Source: Echinometra lucunter
Taxonomy: Eukaryota; Echinodermata; Echinoidea; Camarodonta; Echinometridae
Assembly (NCBI GenBank): GCA_029962745.1
Contig: CM057153.1
Coordinates: 38,407,667 to 38,471,666, forward strand
Direction: 5' to 3'
Length of the DNA stretch: 64,000 bases
The translations under genes and the position numbers were made by a program. Shown here piece by piece: positions 33,401 through 44,987 of the stretch (positions within the stretch are counted from its first letter, which is position 1; each line of letters begins with the position of its first letter). The notes under the pieces are model-generated. The model ran no database searches and had not been told where the DNA came from. It saw only the letters and a list, made by a program, of their open reading frames with translations.

Positions 33401-36110
33401 CAAAGCTGTTGTGGTAAGCATCCTAATAATGTGATGATCTTGTATGCCTGGCAAAAGGGCACAAATGAACGCACAGACGGCAAATGTACAGTTTGAGATA
33501 AATGCACTCCAAAGTTCTGACTGTTCTTTGACTACTTCTCTGCAAGAAATTTTAGTCTATAATTATCCCTATTAATCAACAGAGATATTATTGTAACACT
33601 AACCAGACTGAAGTCAAGGACAAAAGATTATTCTTCAGGAAAGACCATGTAAACATTTGAATTAATGTTATATAATTTTTTAATTTTTTTTTTCATGAAT
33701 AAAACTCAGCATCAATTGGTACTATTGGTATGTTTGTTGATTGCATTAACATTTGTAGATTTCTGCTTACATTAAACATTTCAAAATTGATGCTTTATTA
33801 GTATTACTGTTGCTGAACTCTTGTTTGACTTATGATGCTTTTAATTATGATTTGATGTTAACTTAAAGTCTATTGCTGACCCAGGAATGATATCTCAAAG
33901 TGCTTTGTATCCAGCGAAAAGGGGGCTGTACATATTGCTACTGTTATTCATTATCCATGGCATTTAAATGTTGTTGTTGTTTTTCTGATTATTAGGCCCA
34001 GTTTGATGCTGGAGAGCTCATCACACAGAGAGAAGTTGTATCCCAGAGGGTCAATGAGGAATTGGTAGAAAGAGCTCATCAATTCGGTATCGTCTGTGAT
34101 GATATCTCACTGGTAAGTAGATACTGCATGTGTAAACGCTTGTCACTTGTAATGCCTTACAGTATCAGGGAATGTTTCATAAAGCTGTTCGTAAAGTTAC
34201 ACATAACTTCAAGAACAACCTGAATATGAAGTGCAAAATTGGATGCCCACAGTTTTTCCTGACGCTTTAATAAAGTGTGGCTATATTTCCCATAATCTCA
34301 ATCAAATTGTAGCAATAACGTAAACTTTGCAATATAAATGTTTTTAAACAATAGTAATGTTAATCCATGTCTGTGTATTTCACCTTTAGATGATGCGGTT
34401 TATAATGATCAAGAATCCCATTTAGCCTGCCATATTCAGGTCGTTTGTAAAGTCATTCGTAACTTTACGAACAATTTTATGAAACATCTCCCTGATCTTT
34501 AAGTCCATATACTGCTCAGTCTTCTGCACTCCATAAGCCCTGTCATGACACAGGTAGAGATGGAAAAATTAGGCAATACTTAAACCTTATGGAATTGCAT
34601 GATGGTGTCATGAGAGTTTGTTCCATCAGACTTAGCAGGTATTGTGCTAAGTAATTTACATTCCAATAACAAGGGAGAAGGTATGAATTGCATTAAATAC
34701 CCCCCAAATACATTTTGCCCATTTTTTGATTTTTTTTTCCACTTCTGAAATTTAGGAATTTTATCTCTTTTGTTTTTGTTAAAACTCTTATACAAAGGGA
34801 AAACGAGACTAGAATTTCTTTACAACTTCTTAGCCACTTTCTTGACCATTGTAATTGTCAAGTCCACAGTGTTTACAATGTAAAAAATAAAAGTGCAAAT
34901 GGTGGAATCGTGTTGTGATAACTGAATAATAAAAAGGGCCATTAACACGGTGCGTTTGGATATTTTACGCATATTTCTTTTGAACAGTTGCTAAGTACTG
35001 TGTAAACTTTTTTTTTGTTGTAGACCCATCTGACATTTGGTCGTGAGTTCACACAGGCTGTTGAAATGAAGCAGGTTGCTCAACAAGAGGCAGAGAGGGC
35101 AAGGTTTCTTGTAGAGAAGGTAAGTAAGAAAGAACAAAACCAGTATGATTGCTGATATACAGCTGTACAATGTTAATTCTAGCTACTGTTGCTTTGTGGT
35201 CACTTTCCAACTCTAACAGAATTCCACATTTCAATCCTGAACCTGCTACCTATCACTGACCCTTAGATCTAACATTAAACCCAATTGTGACCTTAATGCT
35301 AACCCTGTATCTATTACCAAATAAACCCGCACCAAGAGTAGATGGAGCATGATGGAGTAGATGGGATCACCAAAAATATAAATACATTTATACATTTGCC
35401 CATTAAATATATGTGCTCAAAATAATTATGATGTTGACCTGTAAGTGATGTGTTGTAGAAGTTGTAATTAGTTAGGTGCACAACTGAGATTCCCCCATAT
35501 GATTGTGTATCTGGATTATAATGGAAAAACAAAACAAAACAATGTCAAATTATTGTGTGGCTTGTGAATAGCTTTGAAAGTAGAGATTAAAATTTTAGTG
35601 TAAGAGCATAATTTATTAGTCTAGCATATTTCTTTTATATATTGGTGCATGTGCTCAAGATTTTCATTGTGCCAAGATACATGTACATGTATATGTGACA
35701 TCAAAATCAAATCCTGTCTTAAGGCACTGCAAGATAGATTTCTGTGCCCTTTTATTTAGATGTAAATCAAAAAAATGATGCATCTGTAGTAGATCATGGG
35801 TCTATTGCTTTGGTGTTAGATGGGCCTCAGTGCCACTAAAGAAATGAGACTCTTCAACCTCTTGTCATTTTTTCCTCTCGTCATTTTTCCTAACTAGGCG
35901 GAGCACCAGAAGCAAGCAGCCATCACCACAGCAGAGGGAGATTCCATTGCTGCCTCACTCCTCTCCAAAGCTTTCGCCAAAGCAGGCAACGGCCTCATCG
36001 AGCTACGAAAGCTGGAAGCAGCAGAAGACATCGCCTACCAGATGTCCAGGTCCCGTAACGTCTCCTACCTACCTCAAGGACAGCAGACGTTACTCAGTCT
36101 TCCACAGTAG
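30435..36110 (+). CDS. PHB: Prohibitin-1, 6 coding exons, 275 aa
   Basis: Forms ring complexes with prohibitin-2 in the mitochondrial inner membrane, acting as a scaffold for proteases and respiratory-chain assembly. Coding exons are 30435-30531, 32490-32651, 33271-33413, 33996-34112, 35024-35119 and 35898-36110. All introns are GT/AG and phases match, for 828 nt. The N-terminal hydrophobic anchor is residues 15-29 ([15 protein letters not shown]). The SPFH/prohibitin domain follows ([44 protein letters not shown]). The C-terminal coiled coil holds [19 protein letters not shown], and the protein ends LLSLPQ as in animal PHB1. Human PHB1 is 272 aa, so it is full length. The start has a good context (AAAACATGG), preceded by a GC-richer leader from about 30250. 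DAGHRAVIF and the ending separate it from PHB2. Confidence 0.97.
30636..30676. repeat. Perfect 19-bp hairpin in PHB intron 1
   Basis: AGTTCACTTTAGCCTTTTA and its exact reverse complement are separated by 3 bases (ACT). Such a perfect, near-loopless palindrome is usually a recent TE tip or an inverted duplication. Confidence 0.9.
30690..30812. mobile_element. Short TIR MITE in PHB intron 1
   Basis: The left arm ATGCGAGCAACCTTGCAGGT then GTTTCAC pairs with the right arm, whose reverse complement is ATGCGAGCGACCTTGCAGGT then GTTTTCAC; the arms are about 35 bp. The 123-bp element would form a stem with a loop around the CACATGTG motifs. Confidence 0.82.
31027..31378. mobile_element. TIR element with a 9-bp target duplication (Mutator-like?) in PHB intron 1
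   Basis: GGCTGGTGG is repeated exactly at 31018-31026 and 31379-31387. The ends are CCCGAGGGGG… and …CCCCCCTGG. Inside, CACTTCCATTGAAGAGTGGA then CAGCAT is mirrored by ATGCTG then TCCACTCTTTAATGGAAGTG. A 9-bp duplication is typical of Mutator-like elements, but there is no transposase to confirm that. The 352-bp interior is A/T-rich and non-coding. Confidence 0.8.
31489..32168. mobile_element. Fold-back element: ~300-bp imperfect inverted arms in PHB intron 1
   Basis: The outer tips are GCATTAG and CTAATGC, followed by T-rich and A-rich runs. Paired segments moving inward include CATCGACATGAGGATACAGC then CACACTTG (from about 31600) against GCTGTATCCTCATGTCGATG (to about 32030), GCACAAGCGATGTGTATTCA against TGAATTTACACATCGCTTGT, and CTAGTGTACACC against ACACACTAGCGG. 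The arms run about 31489-31790 and 31850-32168 around a ~60-bp loop. It is non-coding, and no target duplication is clear. Confidence 0.82.
32210..32430. repeat. Degenerate short-period repeat (CAGGACAGTTACCC-like)
   Basis: The phrase recurs loosely: CCAGGTCATGTCACTTACC, CTAGGGACATTTACC, CCCAGACAACTCGCACC, CTGGACAGTTGGATC, CCAGGACAGTTACCC, TTCAGCACAATTAGCC. The period is irregular, about 17-22 bases. A related CCTGACAACTACCC style stretch lies in LIG4 intron 4 near 7863-7960. It looks like an old decayed minisatellite. Confidence 0.55.
32726..32844. mobile_element. 119-bp TIR MITE in PHB intron 2
   Basis: The left end GGCCAGTTTCACTAAGCC is mirrored by the right end, whose reverse complement is GGCCAGTTTCTTGAACAG; TTAA-type and GACTTA words continue the weak pairing inward. 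The terminus resembles those of the elements at 9692-10668 and 34166-34494. Confidence 0.7.
34166..34494. mobile_element. TIR MITE with ~45-bp arms in PHB intron 4
   Basis: The left arm CAGGGAATGTTTCATAAAGC then TGTTCGTAAAGTTAC pairs with the right arm, whose reverse complement is CAGGGAGATGTTTCATAAAA then TTGTTCGTAAAGTTAC. AT flanks both ends (34164-34165 and 34495-34496), compatible with a 2-bp AT target duplication as described for ISL2EU-type elements. That class assignment is tentative. Confidence 0.78.
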
Positions 36111-37179
36111 TAGATCACAATTATTCATCAAATGGATAAGATTTGTCTAAAATTTTATATGCATACATACATCAAGAAATTTCTGTTTAATGGATCAAGT
36201 ATTCTATTGCAAGTTTGATTCCATGAACTTGTGGGAAATTATATTAATTTCTTTGAAGGGGAAAGAAGAGAAAAAAGTGTACTCTTAATGCACTTTTGAA
36301 GAATACATTTTGAAGTATTGGTACTCTTCAAGTCAATGAATATTTGGACATCACATTATGTTTTATATCCATCCTGAACTGTTGACATCATTAATTAGGG
36401 GGTCTTTGTATTTGGTTATTTGTATGGCCTAATTCCTGAAGATATATCTTCAAAATTTATTTAAAAAAAAACTATACTGCAAGAATGTATTACCAACTAT
36501 CTTCGTCTGTTGACTGCCTTTACAAAGATGATTGGGCAATCAGTAACCCATTCGCCTATTCCCATATTTCTGCATGAATGAACATCCTAAGAATGATGTT
36601 TGCAAATTTCTTTCTATTCATCAAGTACAACAGTACAGATAACAGATCCTTGGCAGTTTGTGCTCCACATGGAGAAGTAATGTACATGGCAAAATATAAA
36701 ACATTTAGTTATGGTTTCTGTCAGAATCATGGGATATGCGAAGCATTGAGTTTTGTCTAAATTTGTTTGCTTTTCTTTCATTTACTATGCCTCAAGAGGG
36801 ATTTAAAAAAACTTCTTGATTGGACATCTTGTCGATTGGAAGTGAGATTTTGTTACTTACTTTGTATTGCCATGAAGCTGATTATGTGAGTTGTATTTGA
36901 AATCAAATTCACCATGATGTGTACAAATGTAGAATCACAGTAAAGTCTTGTAAAGTCTTCAGAATTGTTGTCTACGGTATATTTTATCTTCTTCCCTGAA
37001 AGAATTCTGAAATAGATCAGACGATTTGAAGATGATCTTGAGTGTGGACAGTGAAAAGGAAAAAAAGAAAAAGAAAAGAAATTGATAAAAAAACAAACCC
37101 CCATATTCTTACAAAACAAAACTGCTGATTTAAGTATAATTTTGATTATGGGATGATGGATATTTTCATTGTAATGTTG

Positions 37180-37241
37180 TGTAGCAAAGCAAATATTGTG
37201 TGATACGTTTTTTTTATTCCCTAGCGATTTGCTTTGCTACA
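37180..37241. repeat. 15-bp perfect inverted repeat
   Basis: TGTAGCAAAGCAAAT at 37180-37194 and ATTTGCTTTGCTACA at 37227-37241, around a 32-base T-rich spacer. It is possibly a small MITE. Confidence 0.75.
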
Positions 37242-38201
37242 TGACATAAAAAAAAAAAAAAACTTGTTCCATAGTATGATATCATGAAACTTTAATAATG
37301 AAACTTTTGAAAGTACCTGTATAGGTTTTCTATACATGTATAATTGGTTTGATGCAAGCTATAGTAGGGCTTTCAACTTCACATAGTCATTAGATATTCT
37401 GAAATCTGTGATGTAGGTTGGTACACGTACTTGTGACATCCGACAAAGCGTACACTGCAGAGAAAGTGAAGGAAATAAGACAAAGAATAACGGGGGAGAG
37501 AGAGAGAGAGAATGGGGGTTAGAGAAAAAAAGGGAAAATAGAGAATAGGGGTTTTGATTGGGGGGGGGGGAGCAGAGTGTGTGATTACAAAGGAACGACT
37601 GATGGAGAAAAACAGTTTTCCATTCCATGAGAGAAGGAAAAGTTAATGGAAGTGAGACAGAGTGGCTGGGGAAAGAATAGGAAGAAGAGAGAGATGAGGA
37701 GAGGATAGAGGGAGAGAGAAGAAGAGAAAAGGAAAAAAACAGTTTTCCATTCGTTTTTTTGTACACAAAATTTATTAATTTACTATCGTGTACAAACATG
37801 CCAGGTCCCGCGATTCCTTTTCAGTACATCCGATTTTCATAAAAGGAGTAAAAAAAAAGAGAATTTTTAACCTAAATGTCTTTTATTAGTGAGACATCCT
37901 CTTTTTTCAATCATTTTCTTCACCTTGAGAAGTTATAGCGAATACATGTATTCAGTGGTAATGGTGGTGGTGGTGGAAATTGGGTTATGTCTCGTCTAGA
38001 CCTGTTGATGTGTTTTACCTTAACTGATTATTAAATTTACCACTCTTTTTTTTTTCACGGTAAACAAATACGCGGTAGTAATGATCACATCCCGCTTCAG
38101 AAAGTTTTCTTTTGAGAGATTCCGTGCGTCGGTAAGTTGAACATGAATACGGAACAGTCCAGTGGAGGGTGTGTTACCATCCCAGTTATAATGTACACGG
38201 A

Positions 38202-38203
<2 letters not shown>

Positions 38204-38236
<33 letters not shown>
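38204..38236. repeat. Poly-G tract (~33 bp)
   Basis: An unbroken G run, one of several long G runs in the window (also near 17487-17505, 29383-29400 and 31031-31050), most of them close to TE ends. Confidence 0.95.
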
Positions 38237-38237
<1 letters not shown>

Positions 38238-41200
38238 CTATACCACAAACCAAAATGTTGAAATGACACCTACATGTATTGGAAAAACCGTACAACTGCG
38301 CTAGATATACATGATATAGTTTTCTGTGATGGTAGTTTGAAATCCTCCATTACAAACTGAGATGGTTGGGTTACGTCCCCGTTCGGTTACAAGAGGGTTT
38401 TCCCCTTGTGATATTGCTATTTATAAAGGTGTTCATAGAACTATCACAATATTATGAGGTTTAATGATTTTCATCAAAGTATCCTTTTAAATCTGGATGA
38501 AGTAGATTCTTTTCCCAAAAGTACGTGCGCATGTACATGATGTACCTGTGAAAATGCAGCGAATATCCGTATCAACTTACAAGAGCCACTTTCTCCGCGG
38601 ATTTTAAATAACGCTGATATCCGTCACGCTGTGACGCTCAGAGCGCTTAAAACATCATTACCCCGGTCACAGCCGAGCCGCCAAATTATTAGTGCTCATG
38701 CAATCCCATAACACCTGGGTGAAGAGTGGCAAATGTACACTAAAGCCTTGCCAAAAGACATTAGTGCCGGGATGGGATTTGGGATGGGATGGGATTTGCA
38801 CAGCGTGCCTTGCGATCTGCAGTCCGACATATCCAATAGATAGACCACGAGACCTCTTGGAATTTGAATTGATTTTGGGAAATTTTCCAAATGTCCTTTC
38901 CTCCTTCTTTTCTAGAATATTAGTTATCCTCAGAACCAAAACGGGTGGCCTAGTCGGGTGTAATAATACGTCGGTTTAATTTGTTTTTAAATGTAATACA
39001 TTCGTATAGTCTTATACCTTTGTAGTGCATACACAGAGGAGAAAACGAAACTAGGGCACATACTGGAGGTCAAGACATAGCTAGTTTGTATCCCATATCT
39101 AATCACGACGACTGCATTTCAGTTTTCTATGCCCATGAATAAGTTTTGAATGCGTTAAACAGGGGTGTAGAAAGCGGAGGGGATGCACCCCCCACACAAA
39201 TTTTGAGGTGGACTCATATATGTGTGTACAAAAATATGTACGAGTGGGTTAATCACCCCCCCCCCCCCCCCTCCAGCTATGAGGACCTGTCTAGGCTAAT
39301 CACATGCATGTATCATGTACAGGAGTTACACGGACGGGTTACTGAAATGAACTTGGAATAGCCGGAGAAAATACAGCTCTATTATATACTTAGATTATCT
39401 GTCATTTTGGTAATTTTTCCTGTAATACGTCTGGTTTTTTTAAAGGGCTTTTCCTTTTTCTGTCGGCCTAGTTTTATGTTGCATTAGAATTTCTTGTAGT
39501 TGATTGCAAAGATCATTTATCAATTCGCTTAAAATTTTGTATGTGGCAATGATCATCCGAATAAAAATAACTATTAAAGCCATTCTTATTTTTTTGTTAC
39601 TGTATACATGATCAGGATGATCAAAGTGAGATTTTGAGTTTTATAGGACTTTGGTCAATAAAACTGAAATTGTATGTTACAGTATGCTTAAAATTATCTC
39701 CAACAGAGCTTCCCAACTTTCCTCGTCCTCAGTTTAGAAGACTATTCTTTTTGATGATATCTCCTTATGAAGTTGACGTCGAATCAGGCCAAATGATATT
39801 TTTTTTTTTCTGTTTAGAGAGGAAATACTGACTATAAAGATTTTTGTAAGTTGCAAAGCCCGCAATTCTTTCATGATGCAGATAAAGTAATTTATTCTTG
39901 AATTTGACCCAGTTAATAATACAGCTTTATCATGTTCATTGTGTCTAATTTTATCATATTTCCGCAAAGAGTTGACTTCTCATCGATATAAAAAAGATAA
40001 GTAGGTCAGGTGTTTCTTTAAATTCAATTAATGCTCCATTCATCATTGTTCGAAAAGGACAACTTCTCTTCGAATTTGCTGGGGTTTTTTTTTTAATTTT
40101 GAATTGAATGAATTGAAAAAGGTCTTTATTGAAATCTGAATGCCGACCAAACGACGAATTGCACAGATATACAAAGGTTAAGAAGTAGAAATAGACATAA
40201 GAAGGAATACATAAATATAAGAGTGAATAAATTTGAATTCCATACAAATACAAAACGAAAATTAAACTTCGATGAAAAAATATTACTTAGTTGGTATGAT
40301 TTGGCATGGTAGCAAATTCAGATTAAGAAGTTTATAGCAAGACAGTTTCCACAATCTCGACACAGAAATCTATCCAAAAGAGCTCTAGAAGAGTCAACCC
40401 CCTTATCCATGTTTTTAAACTCTTTTCTTTGAATCATCTCTTGACTAGTAACATTTTACGTAATCCTGACGCAATGTTGATGCCAGTCACTCTTCTTATT
40501 GATTTATTAATTTATGTATCTATTCAAAAGAAAAATTATTCTATTTTAGTAGTATTATTATTATTTGTCTATTTATTTATTTATCATATTATTTTATTTC
40601 ATTATTTATTTCATTATTTTTATTCATTTACTTTTGAAAGCTCGGTGCTCCCGATCACGAGCTTTATTTCATTAAAGATGCTCGATTAGGAATAGGATCG
40701 CAATTGCGTTTTAGGTTGGATTGAGGACGAGGGTCACGGCTGGGGGGGGGGGGGGGGCTGGGTGCAGTGTTAATCTAGGGCTGAAATTGAATATTCTGTA
40801 GGATATAGATCGCATGGCAATCGTCGCCGGAATTTGTGATGTACAACCAAAAGTTCTGATCTATAGACTAAAAAGCGTCATAAAGTTACATCATAGATTA
40901 GAGTTCGCATATTACGTACACGGACGGTAATGAAAAAAAAAAAAAAAAATCTGAGGGGAAAATCCATTGCGCCTATTCGCGTGTGTCCTGTACTTGTACA
41001 TATAACAGCGGAGGACAGCTCCATAAAAACATCATTTCAAGTTTCATTCAGTGGATGCACGTTACTGCGGGATTTGTGTTTCCTCACTATCTTGCCACTT
41101 TCAAATGAAAGCTAAGGTAAGTTTACTGCTTCTTCTTCATATTCCAACTTATTTTTTTTTTTTTGATTTACATTTTCTTCTAACCATTAACTCATGCCAT

Positions 41201-42194
41201 CTGATATTTTTAAATGTTTGTTTCTTTTTGAATCTCGTAATTCCAACTGCTTTTGTTTTTGTCAGTTTTTGTTGTGATAAACAATCAGTTTATGGTTTGA
41301 AACGAATCCTTTTACCTCAGAATTTCTCAATCGTAGAATACAGATTTAACCATTTATATAGTGATAGTGAACATCACTGGTCTGTGATTATACATTCTGC
41401 ATGTTTTTCTTTTTTCTTTTTTTAAATTTTCTATTAACTATGTGGTAACAATTTTATAGCATGAAGCAATTAGGCACTTCATGGCAAGTATATAGTACCG
41501 AAACAAACTAGAGTTGTAGTAAATTTGAATATCATCATGTTCATTACATCCCATAGGGTCTACAATTTATGAAAACCAATATTTCATGAAGCATTGCTTT
41601 AAATACATATCTCCGTTAGGCCTGTATCTCTTTTCTCAGTTCGGATTTTAATGTTGTGATTCTGAATTGGATCTGTTCTGATTTCTTTACCTATGTCACC
41701 AATCATATAATTCAGAGCTTCGATTCTGTTATTGGTATGTTTGTTTTCTTGTTTGTGGGTTTGTTTATTAATTTTGACAGAAGATGCTGATCACGATGAT
41801 AATATAGGATTTCCAGGTCAATTTCAACCTCTCGCCAATCAAAATCGTGTAATGGTCATTCAGGATAAACGATAGGGCCTACCTCTCGCATTTCGTTAAT
41901 TGGTCATTCAAATTAACACAGATAGCAAGCAATTTCATTTTAGAGCACGCAAATTCGTTTTTTAGCAACATAACATAGGCCTACATGTTTGTAAATCTCG
42001 TATCCATAAATGCATACGCACCTACAGTATAATATTTACGTTCAAATTTCTTATGTACTTTTTATTCATCTTTGTCATTTCATTTTTTAAAAAAATGTTT
42101 TATTGGACTCAATCATAATTATAACATACAAATTATCATCATTATCATTAAGACATTCATTTCCTTTTGGTTCTCTTCTTTCCATTTCTTGTTA

Positions 42195-42715
42195 CATAAA
42201 TATAGACTTCATCATTCTCTTTCAGTTTTGTTTTGTCTATTTTTATCTGATTGTCCTGTACGTTTTTCCTGTAGGCCTTCATGTTTCCTACTTATTATTT
42301 TTTTTAACTTTTCTTTTCATGTGTGTTTGTTCAAGTCCATCATTTCGTATTTTTGAACCTAATTTTCTCATGTAATTTTTATCAGTTGTTGTAGTCTTAT
42401 GTCTGGCAGTCTACCCGTCGATGTTCCAGCTTTGGATGACAGCTCTGGGGGCCATTGAGTTATTATTCTCTCATTTAATTTCCTACTATTTGATTCTATT
42501 TCAGTTTTGTTTTGACTTTTATCATCTGATTTTTTTTTCCTGTACATTTTACCTGTGTACACATTTCCTGCTTATTTGTTATTTTTCTTTTCACGCGTGC
42601 ATGTGCACGTTCATCATTTCATATTTTTGAACCTAATTTTCTCACGTAATTTTTATCAATTGTTGTAGTCTAATGTAGTTTGAAAGTGTGGCAGTCTATC
42701 CGTCGACGTTATGCC
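42195..42715. repeat. Tandem duplication, ~280-bp unit
   Basis: Landmarks recur in order: CAGTTTTGTTTTG at 42223 and 42502, GAACCTAATTTTCTCA at 42355 and 42629, TTGTTGTAGTCT, and GGCAGTCTA at 42405 and 42690 followed by CCGTCGA. Spacing is 274-285 bp and divergence is moderate. It is T-rich and non-coding. Confidence 0.85.
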
Positions 42716-42917
42716 TTTGAAGGGCGTCGAGGAAAGAATGTCTGGCTGTGTCCATTGTATCGTGCGGTAGTAATCTATATCACTGACTACAATTTCCGCA
42801 GTAATGACGCCGATCGTAAGTTGTTACTATGACAGGTTTGGGGGTATCAGGAACACCCTTTGTGTTGAAATTTATATTTGAACAATTAATTAACTCATCT
42901 GTATTACGCGAATACAT

Positions 42918-43010
42918 AAATACATTAAAACAAATAGATAAATAAATAAGTAAATAATAAATAAATAAATATATGAATAAATGAATGAATGAATGAATGA
43001 ATGAATACAT
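42918..43010. repeat. AATA / AATG tetranucleotide tract
   Basis: An imperfect (AATA)n passing into (AATG)n, with six AATG units near the right end. Confidence 0.9.
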
Positions 43011-44987
43011 AGATAAATCGGGATATAAGGAAGATTTAAAGTAGATTAGAGGGAAATCGGGCATAGGACCCCTTATGAAATCAAACACCATTTCACAAAA
43101 TCGTTCTAAAGACTTGAAATCAATATTTGATTAACAATATTTTATATGAAAAGAAAGAGAATACAGTATTCATGAATATTTACCGAATTGCTATAACAAT
43201 ATAACTGTACCATGGCTGAGTATCTGCCTGAACTATCCTCCCTAAATCCCCCTAATTTTGATTTTCTTCCTCGTCCGAAGCTCACATTTCTAATCTGAAT
43301 GCAATTAGTTTGAATATGCGTGCTCATTAACGTGATTAACGAATTCGATGACCGTAAAGACTGAGATGTTTCGAACGAACGAATATGAATTACCACAGAT
43401 GAATACCATTGCTCATTTGTGTCAAATTGATTGGAGCGATTTATAATTTGATCGCCGAGTTGTTGATTTTGAATTGCCAAAGATAAAGCGCGATCCCCCT
43501 TCGGACGAAATTGATCGCTCAAAACGCTAAATTGATTGGAGAAAGTTTGAACTTGGCCGGGAAATGCTACACAAATATATCCTGAATTTTGTTTAGGTTT
43601 ATGTAGAGCACTTCTCATTCCGAAAATAAACGATTTTCTAAAGATCTCTGTATTTTGCATTGTGCTCCAGGCTAAACTATTATTAGAATCACTACGATAA
43701 ATCTTTTAGCGAAGGCATCAGAGAACTGATCATAAGAATTGTCTTCATATTTTGTAATTTATGTCATTTGTCATGACTGAGTTAAATCTACGAAATTCAA
43801 CCTTTAGGTTGGAAAGATGAACCCAAGGAATAGAAAATTATATATTTCTGAAGTTTGGTATTCGTGAATACCTTCAAGCAACTACACAGATATGAGTGCA
43901 AGAAATTACCGAGAAAAAAAAGACTATTAAAGAACAAATCCTGTTCCCTTGATGGGCGGGACGGACAGGGATGTGATTAAATTTCAAAGTGATGCAGCGC
44001 ATGTACTTTGATGTCATAGAAGGCCTTAGTTTCATATGTACAAAACTACCAGCACACATGAAGAGGTCGAGAATTGAGAATACCAATGAAATTGAATAGC
44101 TGACCGTTAAACTGAAACATGATAAGACAGCCTATGAATTCTGAAGAAGTGAACACATGTAAAAGTTTAAGAGCAAGGCAATTAGTAATTCCCCTAAAAT
44201 GTCAACAAGTATAAATGCAATTATCCAAAAGTGAAAAAGGGGAATACCCCATTATGAACCGTTTTAAATCAAATAGTCACTTTGATCATGTTGACGAAGA
44301 GAGTGCATCAACGTGCAAGAACAATGATTGGACGGGGAATGATGAAGAAAATGACAGAATTGGAATTCGATTCGAATTAAGGCGAACACATGGTGAGGTA
44401 CACGTCTTAACTGGGGCATGTCAAATCTGCTGTTATCACGAGTCTCCGTGCCATCGATTTGGACATTGTGTGTAGTGTCATAGTCAAAATTTTAATTATA
44501 GGTATCTTGCAAAGTGAAATGCAAATTGAAAATTCTGTGCCAGAAAACGCAAAAATCTAGACTATTTTTGAATATCAATATCCTACTCTAGATGGTGTCT
44601 TAGAATTTATGCTAGTATAACATTTCAAATCTAGCAGAAACAAATCAAAGAAGACAAGCCACACCAGAACAAACAAGATAAACTCTTTCGATGCGAATAA
44701 TATGTTCGGATTTTTTTCGATTAAATGCAATCATATACAGAAATTTTCATTCTATTTACTTCGGATGAAAACTGAATCGTATTAGAGGCCATGATTTCAA
44801 GCATTTAACATATGCACGGACAGTACCCATAATGTACTGTAATTTGTTTCTGAAACCAACAATATTATTTGCTATCAGCTTTGGATAAAGTTTACACCGT
44901 TTGATAAGACGCTTAAGAGGAGGAGTTTATCTATCTTTTATTTATCATTCTCTCTTCTTCTTCTTTATTTGAAAAATAGAATGCAAA

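Larger units (their letters stand above)
36111..44979. other. PHB-GPCR intergenic stretch, no recognised gene
   Basis: 8.9 kb without a recognisable protein. The first several hundred bases are probably PHB 3' UTR, although no AATAAA was found close by. The rest holds a 15-bp inverted repeat (37180-37241), GA- and G-rich tracts (37498-37575, 38204-38236, 40742-40757), an ATTT-rich tract (about 40540-40625), a 280-bp tandem duplication (42195-42715), an AATA/AATG tract (42918-43010) and two unassigned open frames (43142-43660 minus; 44215-44475 plus). A GGGGTGTAGAAAGCGG end near 39161 resembles a TE tip. No RNA gene was seen. Confidence 0.6.

Noticed and set aside
37359..37799. 146-codon minus-strand Ser/Leu/Phe-rich frame
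   Set aside because: It follows GA-rich simple sequence on the + strand, with no domain and no splice support.
40078..40260. LINE 3' end (GGTCTTTATTGAAATCTGAA)
   Set aside because: It looks like a reversed retrotransposon tail, but no repeat tail or second copy in the window supports it.
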